A stretch of DNA of 18,875 bases from positions 1 through 18,875 of the forward strand of contig JAEWPB010000186.1 in NCBI GenBank assembly GCA_023399465.1, written 5' to 3'. The stretch is from Pseudomonadota bacterium. GTDB taxonomy: Bacteria; Pseudomonadota; Alphaproteobacteria; Rhizobiales; Rhizobiaceae. Position numbers and translations under genes: made by a program. The notes beneath the pieces are model-generated. The model searched no databases. It was not told the DNA's origin and saw only the letters and a list, made by a program, of their open reading frames with translations. Each line of letters starts with the position of its first letter. The first letter of the stretch is position 1. Positions 14,900-18,875 of this stretch are shown here, piece after piece.

Positions 14900-15784
14900 T
14901 TACAGGAGCGGTTCCGAACTGGCCATGGCGAGTTCGAGATAGACGTCCTGCAGTTGTCGCGTGATCGGACCGGGCTTGCCGTCGCCGATGATGCGATCAG
15001 CAATTCTTATGACCGGAGTGACGAGGCTCGATGCGCTTGTGAGGAAAGCCTCCTTCGCATTAAAGGCTTCCTCGATCGTGAACAGACGCTCTTCAATGCG
15101 TAGCCCCTGTTCGCCGGCGATCTTCAATATTGCGCGCCGGGTGCATCCGGGCAGGATCGAATGCGAGTTCGGGCGAGTCACCAGAACGTTGTCGCTGGTG
15201 ATGATGAACGCCGTCGAGGACGCACCCTCGGTGACGAAACCGTCCTCGACGAGCCAGGCTTCGTGGAACCCCTTGCTCTTCGCGGCCTTCTTCGCCAATA
15301 CCTGGGCGAGCAGCATGACCGTCTTGATGTCACGGCGAGCCCAGCGGATATCCTCTTGCACGTCGACGGCGACGCCGTTCTTCACGCTCGGGGCATCAAG
15401 CAGCTTCTTTGCCTGGGTGAAGGCGACGAAAGTCGGCTTCATGTCGTCGGCATAGCCGAAATCGCGGTCGGCAGAGCCGCGCGTGACCTGCAGGTAGACG
15501 ACGCCCTCACGCAGTTCATTGCGACGGACGAGTTCTGCCTGAACCGCCCGGATTTCATCCAGCGCAAGCGGCAGGGGGATCTGAATTTCCTTCAGCGAGC
15601 GCTCGAGCCGGGGAAGGTGCAGGTCGTTGTCGATCAGGCGTCCGTCGATGACGGCGGTGACCTCATAAATACCGTCGCCGAACAGAAAGCCGCGGTCGAA
15701 CACCGAAATCTTGGCTTCGTTTTCCGGAACGTACTGCCCGTCTACATAGATGGTCCTGGACAATGGGTACCTCGGGGAATTCAT
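14900..15784 (-). CDS. dat: Class IV aminotransferase, D-amino acid transaminase-like
   Basis: A 294-aa PLP enzyme of fold type IV. Near the N-terminus IYVDGQYVPENEAKISVFDRGFLFGDGIYEV is characteristic. The PLP lysine is K154 in RRDIKTVMLLAQ, and the conserved Glu that contacts the pyridine is E186 in VTEGASS. D-amino acid transaminases interconvert D-amino acids and 2-oxo acids. The RxH carboxylate trap of the Bacillus enzyme is RDF here (R107, F109), so D-alanine specificity is not assured; branched-chain or R-amine specificity is an alternative. ATG 15784 lacks a clear ribosome binding site. An in-frame TTG seven codons later has GAGG 6 nt before it and could be the true start (MSRTIYVDGQ). 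Confidence 0.82.
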   Translation of the reverse strand: MNSPRYPLSRTIYVDGQYVPENEAKISVFDRGFLFGDGIYEVTAVIDGRLIDNDLHLPRLERSLKEIQIPLPLALDEIRAVQAELVRRNELREGVVYLQVTRGSADRDFGYADDMKPTFVAFTQAKKLLDAPSVKNGVAVDVQEDIRWARRDIKTVMLLAQVLAKKAAKSKGFHEAWLVEDGFVTEGASSTAFIITSDNVLVTRPNSHSILPGCTRRAILKIAGEQGLRIEERLFTIEEAFNAKEAFLTSASSLVTPVIRIADRIIGDGKPGPITRQLQDVYLELAMASSEPLL

Positions 15785-15833
15785 TCGATTTTGTGGGCGA
15801 CGCTAGGCAAAAAGCGCGGCGCTGACCAATGTT

Positions 15834-15864
15834 TTGTTTTTCGACAATCATGAAATTTTTGCAT
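15834..15864. promoter_or_regulatory. Candidate LysR operator in the dat/lysR divergent region
   Basis: Two dyads lie close together: TTGT-N6-ACAA (15834-15847) and ATG-AAATTTTTG-CAT (15850-15864, ten of fifteen positions symmetric). They sit in an AT-rich patch between divergent genes, the usual place for LysR-type T-N11-A sites. A weak plus-strand promoter TCGACA (15841-15846)-N17-TAAGGT (15864-15869) overlaps them, which would suit autoregulation of the LysR gene. Confidence 0.4.
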
Positions 15865-15937
15865 AAGGTTTGTCGGCCTTCTGCGGTAAGGGAAGCAGTC
15901 ACGACAAGGCTGCGGCGACGATTGAAGAAAGTCTGGC

Positions 15938-16879
15938 ATGGAACTGAAATGGCTTGAGGATTTTACCACGCTGGCGAACACGCTCAGCTTTTCGCGGGCT
16001 GCCGACGAACGTAACGTTACCCAGTCCGCCTTCAGCCGGCGGATCAAGCAACTCGAGATGTGGCTCGGGGCGACGCTGGTCAGCCGGGCGACCTTTCCGG
16101 CCGAACTGACGAAAGAGGGGAAGGCTTTCCTCCCGGTGGCTCAGGAAGCGATCCGCAATTTCCACAATGCGCGCGATGCGTTCCAGCCGCCGAAGGTGGC
16201 GCAGAACAAGACGATCACCTTTTCCGCCCTGCACACCCTCACGGTCACGTTCTTCCCGGAATGGCTGAATGGCGTCCGGGAGAGCCTCGGGGACATCCGC
16301 TCGCGGCTAAGCCCCGACAAGGGCGGTATCGAGGAAAATATCGGGACGCTGGTGGATGGCGAGGTCGACTTCCTTCTGACCTATGCGCATCCATCCGTGC
16401 CGATCCTGCTCGATAGCGATCGCTTTCCCTATCTCGTGCTTGGCACCGAAAGGGTCATCCCGGTGTCGACCCCGGGGTACGGGGACTGTATCATCGACCG
16501 GAGCATCGATGCCGGTGAGGCGGTCCCGTATCTCAGCTACGGTGATTTTTCCTTTTTCGGAGTGGCGCTGTCGAAACTGTTTACGGGCAGGCCGGATTTC
16601 GAAAGGCGGATCGTGCATGAAAACACCATCTCCGTCGGCCTGAAGACCATGGCCTTGGCCGGTTGGGGCGTTGCCTGGCTTCCCGAAAGCCTGATACGCG
16701 ACGAACTGGAGCGGGGAACGCTCGTGCGCGCAGCGGCGGGTTCGCAGTGGGATATTACCGTCGAGATCCGCATTTACCGCCATGGCAAACCGATGCGTCC
16801 GTTTGCCACCGCTTTCTGGCAGACGGTTGCGCGCGATGCAGAAGGTCGGGGCGGGCAGGGGACCGGCCAGACGACGTAG
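15938..16879 (+). CDS. LysR family transcriptional regulator
   Basis: A 313-aa regulator. The N-terminal winged helix-turn-helix (about residues 3-62) contains FSRAADERNVTQSAFSRRIKQLE (18-40), followed by the linker helix and a periplasmic-binding-protein-like effector domain. AGWGVAWLPESLI near the C-terminus is a common LysR segment. By eye the N-terminal pattern (KWLxDFxTL, QxAFSRRIxxLE) and the WGVAWLPE segment resemble E. coli HypT/YjiE, the hypochlorite-responsive LysR protein. The ligand cannot be inferred. The ATG at 15938 has GAAGAAAG upstream. It is divergent from the aminotransferase, the classical layout for a LysR regulator and its target operon. Confidence 0.93.
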   Translation: MELKWLEDFTTLANTLSFSRAADERNVTQSAFSRRIKQLEMWLGATLVSRATFPAELTKEGKAFLPVAQEAIRNFHNARDAFQPPKVAQNKTITFSALHTLTVTFFPEWLNGVRESLGDIRSRLSPDKGGIEENIGTLVDGEVDFLLTYAHPSVPILLDSDRFPYLVLGTERVIPVSTPGYGDCIIDRSIDAGEAVPYLSYGDFSFFGVALSKLFTGRPDFERRIVHENTISVGLKTMALAGWGVAWLPESLIRDELERGTLVRAAAGSQWDITVEIRIYRHGKPMRPFATAFWQTVARDAEGRGGQGTGQTT

Positions 16880-17022
16880 CGGATTTTTCATAATCTACAA
16901 AATTTATAGGCGATACTTTCTTCTCTGTTCGTGCCGCCGATGGCAGGTTTGCCACACCCTGATCCGGGGCCAGGGCCGTGCAAAACGGCGCTTTATCGGT
17001 TCCGACAAGAGGAGACGCAACA

Positions 17023-17622
17023 ATGGGCACCACATTGATCATCCCCGGCTTTGGCGGATCGGATGAGGGGCATTGGCAGCGGGTGTGGCTGACAGACCAT
17101 GCGCAGGCGAAGCTGGTTGAACAACGGAGCTGGTCGCGTCCTGTACTGGCGGAATGGCTTTTTGCGCTGGAAACGGAACTTGCGAGAAACCCCGGGGCGC
17201 TGCTGGTGGCGCACAGCCTCGGCGCGGTTCTCGTTGCCCATCTTGCGGGCCGCCCGGCAGCGCGACACGTGAGCGGAGCCTTGCTCGTGGCGCCTTGCGA
17301 ACTCGATACCGTCGAGGGGTATCATCCGGGCGCGATCGATTTCGGGGATATTCCGGAACAAGCTCTGCCGTTTCCGTCCACCGTCGTTGCAAGCCGCAAC
17401 GACCCCTACATGACCTTCGAGCGGGCGCAACATCTGGCCGCGGCCTGGGGCGCGGATCTGTCGGATCTCGGTGCGGCCGGGCATATCAACATTGCAAGCG
17501 GCTTCGGGCGATGGCAACGCGGATACGAGGTTGCGGCGACCTTGTCCGAACGGGCCCAGCTTGCGCGCCCCGTTCCACATGGCCCGGTCAACGGAGGCAC
17601 CGGCCAAAGGAACGTCGGCTAG
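17023..17622 (+). CDS. Small serine hydrolase, RBBP9/YdeN alpha/beta fold
   Basis: A 199-aa cytoplasmic hydrolase of the Ser_hydrolase (RBBP9/YdeN) family. It opens MGTTLIIPGFGGSDEGHWQ, typical of the family. The catalytic triad is readable: Ser65 in the nucleophile elbow AHSLG (63-67), Asp127 in SRNDPY, and His154 in AAGHINIASGFG. Substrates for this family are poorly known; small esters are hydrolysed in vitro by some members. The ATG at 17023 is supported by AGAGGAGA just upstream. An AT-rich 143-bp gap separates it from the LysR gene, and it probably has its own promoter there. The C-terminal tail of about 20 residues is low in recognisable sequence. Confidence 0.88.
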   Translation: MGTTLIIPGFGGSDEGHWQRVWLTDHAQAKLVEQRSWSRPVLAEWLFALETELARNPGALLVAHSLGAVLVAHLAGRPAARHVSGALLVAPCELDTVEGYHPGAIDFGDIPEQALPFPSTVVASRNDPYMTFERAQHLAAAWGADLSDLGAAGHINIASGFGRWQRGYEVAATLSERAQLARPVPHGPVNGGTGQRNVG

Positions 17623-17697
17623 CCTGCCCGTTCACAATCTTTGTTCTCCCTCCCGCTTGAATGCACTCGCCGCGCGGGTATTGTGACCGCTCGCGCA

Positions 17698-17726
17698 TTT
17701 CAACCGCGTATTTCAGTTACGATAAT
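17698..17726 (+). promoter_or_regulatory. Candidate promoter of the aldehyde dehydrogenase gene
   Basis: TTTCAA (17698-17703) and GATAAT (17721-17726) are separated by exactly 17 bp. The -10 element matches five of six consensus positions and the -35 three of six. It lies about 73 bp before the ATG of the downstream gene, in a 176-bp intergenic stretch with no other recognised feature. Confidence 0.35.
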
Positions 17727-17798
17727 CCCGAGGTCGAGACGCTCCGGCGCGACACCCGGGCGACAGGCATTTCAGGTCGCGAGACCGAGGAGGAAATC

Positions 17799-18875
17799 AT
17801 GACCGTGCAGCTTCAGCAGAACCTTATTGCCGGCGAATGGGTCGGCGCGGATGCGGTGGAAAACATCAATCCCTCCGACACCAACGAGGTCGTCGGTCTC
17901 TATGCGCGTGCGAACGCTGCCGACGTCGCATCGGCGATTGCCGCGGCCAAGGCGGCCTTCCCGGCATGGGCGCGCTCCGGCATTCTCGAGCGGCACGCCA
18001 TTCTGCGCAAGGCTTCGGACGAGATCCTCGCCCGAAAGGACGAACTCGGCAGCCTGCTTGCCCGCGAGGAAGGCAAGACGCTTCCCGAGGCGATCGGCGA
18101 AACGATCCGCGCGGCGCAGATCTTCGATTTCTTCGCGGGCGAGTGCCTGCGACTGGCAGGCGAGGCGTTGCCGTCGGTCCGTCCCAATATCGGCGTGGAG
18201 ATCACCCGGGAGCCGATCGGCGTCGTTGGTATCATTACCCCGTGGAACTTCCCGATCGCCATTCCGGCATGGAAGATCGCCCCGGCGCTCTGCTACGGCA
18301 ACACCGTCGTCTTCAAACCGGCCGACCTGGTTCCGGGCTGCGCCTGGGCAATCGTCGACATTCTCCACCGCGCCGGATTGCCGAAGGGCGTGCTGAACCT
18401 CGTCATGGGCCAGGGTTCGGTGGTCGGACAGGCGATGCTCGACAGTCCCGATCTTGCCGGCATCACCTTTACCGGCTCGACCGGTACGGGCAAGCGGGTG
18501 GCGCTTTCGTCCGTCGAGCATAACCGCAAGTACCAGCTCGAAATGGGCGGCAAGAACCCGATGGTGGTGCTCGATGACGCCGACCTCAACGTTGCCGTCG
18601 AGGCGGCCGCCAATTCCTCGTTCTTCTCGACCGGTCAGCGCTGCACGGCCTCCTCGCGCGTCATCGTCACCGAGGGTATCCACGACCGCTTCGTCGCCGC
18701 CGTCGGCGAGCGGCTGAAGAGCGTCGTCGTCGATGACGCCTTGAAGGCCGGCACCCATATCGGCCCGGTCGTGGACCAGCACCAGCTCGACCAGGACCTC
18801 TCCTACATCCGGATCGGCCAGGCCGAGGGGGCGGAGCTCGTGGCCGGCGGCGAACTGCTCAACCGGGGCCCCCCC
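17799..18875 (+). CDS. Aldehyde dehydrogenase, 2-oxoglutarate-semialdehyde dehydrogenase-like (3' end missing)
   Basis: The first 359 residues of an NAD(P)-dependent aldehyde dehydrogenase of about 480 aa, cut by the window edge. Catalytic residues are visible: N150 in PWNFP, K173 in VVFKPAD, the FTGS cofactor loop (224-227), E248 in QLEMGGKNP, and nucleophile C282 in STGQRCTASS. By memory, ENINPSDTNEVVG, KYQLEMGGKNP and the DLSYIRIGQAEGAEL segment are closest to 2-oxoglutarate semialdehyde (2,5-dioxovalerate) dehydrogenases such as B. subtilis GucD, which finish sugar-acid or hydroxyproline degradation to 2-oxoglutarate. Succinate-semialdehyde dehydrogenase is an alternative. ATG 17799 follows GAGGAGGAAA. 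The ORF continues open to the last base. Confidence 0.85.
   Translation, partial: MTVQLQQNLIAGEWVGADAVENINPSDTNEVVGLYARANAADVASAIAAAKAAFPAWARSGILERHAILRKASDEILARKDELGSLLAREEGKTLPEAIGETIRAAQIFDFFAGECLRLAGEALPSVRPNIGVEITREPIGVVGIITPWNFPIAIPAWKIAPALCYGNTVVFKPADLVPGCAWAIVDILHRAGLPKGVLNLVMGQGSVVGQAMLDSPDLAGITFTGSTGTGKRVALSSVEHNRKYQLEMGGKNPMVVLDDADLNVAVEAAANSSFFSTGQRCTASSRVIVTEGIHDRFVAAVGERLKSVVVDDALKAGTHIGPVVDQHQLDQDLSYIRIGQAEGAELVAGGELLNRGPP

Noticed and set aside
14854..15003. 50-codon N-terminal extension of the P1 peptidase
   Set aside because: It overlaps the aminotransferase gene and lacks family similarity; ATG 14853 with GGAAA upstream fits better.

Overview
This is a high-GC stretch of ordinary chromosomal gene density. 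It looks like an alphaproteobacterium of the order Hyphomicrobiales (Rhizobiales), most likely a Rhizobium/Ensifer/Agrobacterium relative. The grounds are protein style (ETF, CyoABCD with an adjacent SURF1, and the two-gene DNA ligase/exonuclease pair), strong GC bias at third codon positions, and gene content. I see no tRNA, rRNA, insertion sequence, prophage or CRISPR array. Species-level assignment is not possible from the sequence alone.

Layout, left to right. The 3' end of etfB and complete etfA (electron transfer flavoprotein) end at a hairpin terminator. A convergent FAD-dependent oxidoreductase of the DAO family follows on the minus strand. Divergent from it is a DNA-repair pair: a metallo-beta-lactamase-fold, ligase-associated exonuclease followed 6 bp later by an ATP-dependent DNA ligase. 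Next comes an atypical NAD-dependent 2-hydroxyacid dehydrogenase-like protein on the same strand. A minus-strand MHS-type MFS transporter faces it and shares a 382-bp control region with the cyoABCD operon (bo3-type ubiquinol oxidase). SURF1, an oxidase assembly factor, lies directly downstream of cyoD. A minus-strand pair (class IV aminotransferase resembling D-amino acid transaminase, then a DmpA-type P1 peptidase) converges on SURF1 with only 7 bp between the genes. The pair is divergently transcribed from a LysR regulator. The right end holds a small RBBP9/YdeN-type serine hydrolase and an aldehyde dehydrogenase resembling 2-oxoglutarate semialdehyde dehydrogenase, cut by the window edge.

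How the genes work together. EtfAB, the DAO-family flavoprotein and the Cyo quinol oxidase all belong to aerobic electron transport, although they are separate transcription units. SURF1 next to cyo suggests a dedicated quinol-oxidase assembly factor; the heme O synthase needed for Cyo is not here. The aminotransferase and the DmpA-like peptidase form a plausible D-amino-acid or D-peptide salvage unit under the adjacent LysR. The exonuclease/ligase pair is half of the known four-gene ligase-associated repair set (helicase, phosphoesterase, exonuclease, ligase).

I found no convincing brand-new system. The points most worth a second look are: a strong minus-strand terminator beyond SURF1, implying that the aminotransferase/peptidase transcript runs antisense through surf1; a redox-regulator-like inverted repeat in the cyo control region; large His/Met-rich tails on CyoA and CyoD; a hydroxyacid dehydrogenase lacking the usual catalytic Glu; a transaminase with an altered carboxylate-binding motif; and a possible leaderless start for the exonuclease.
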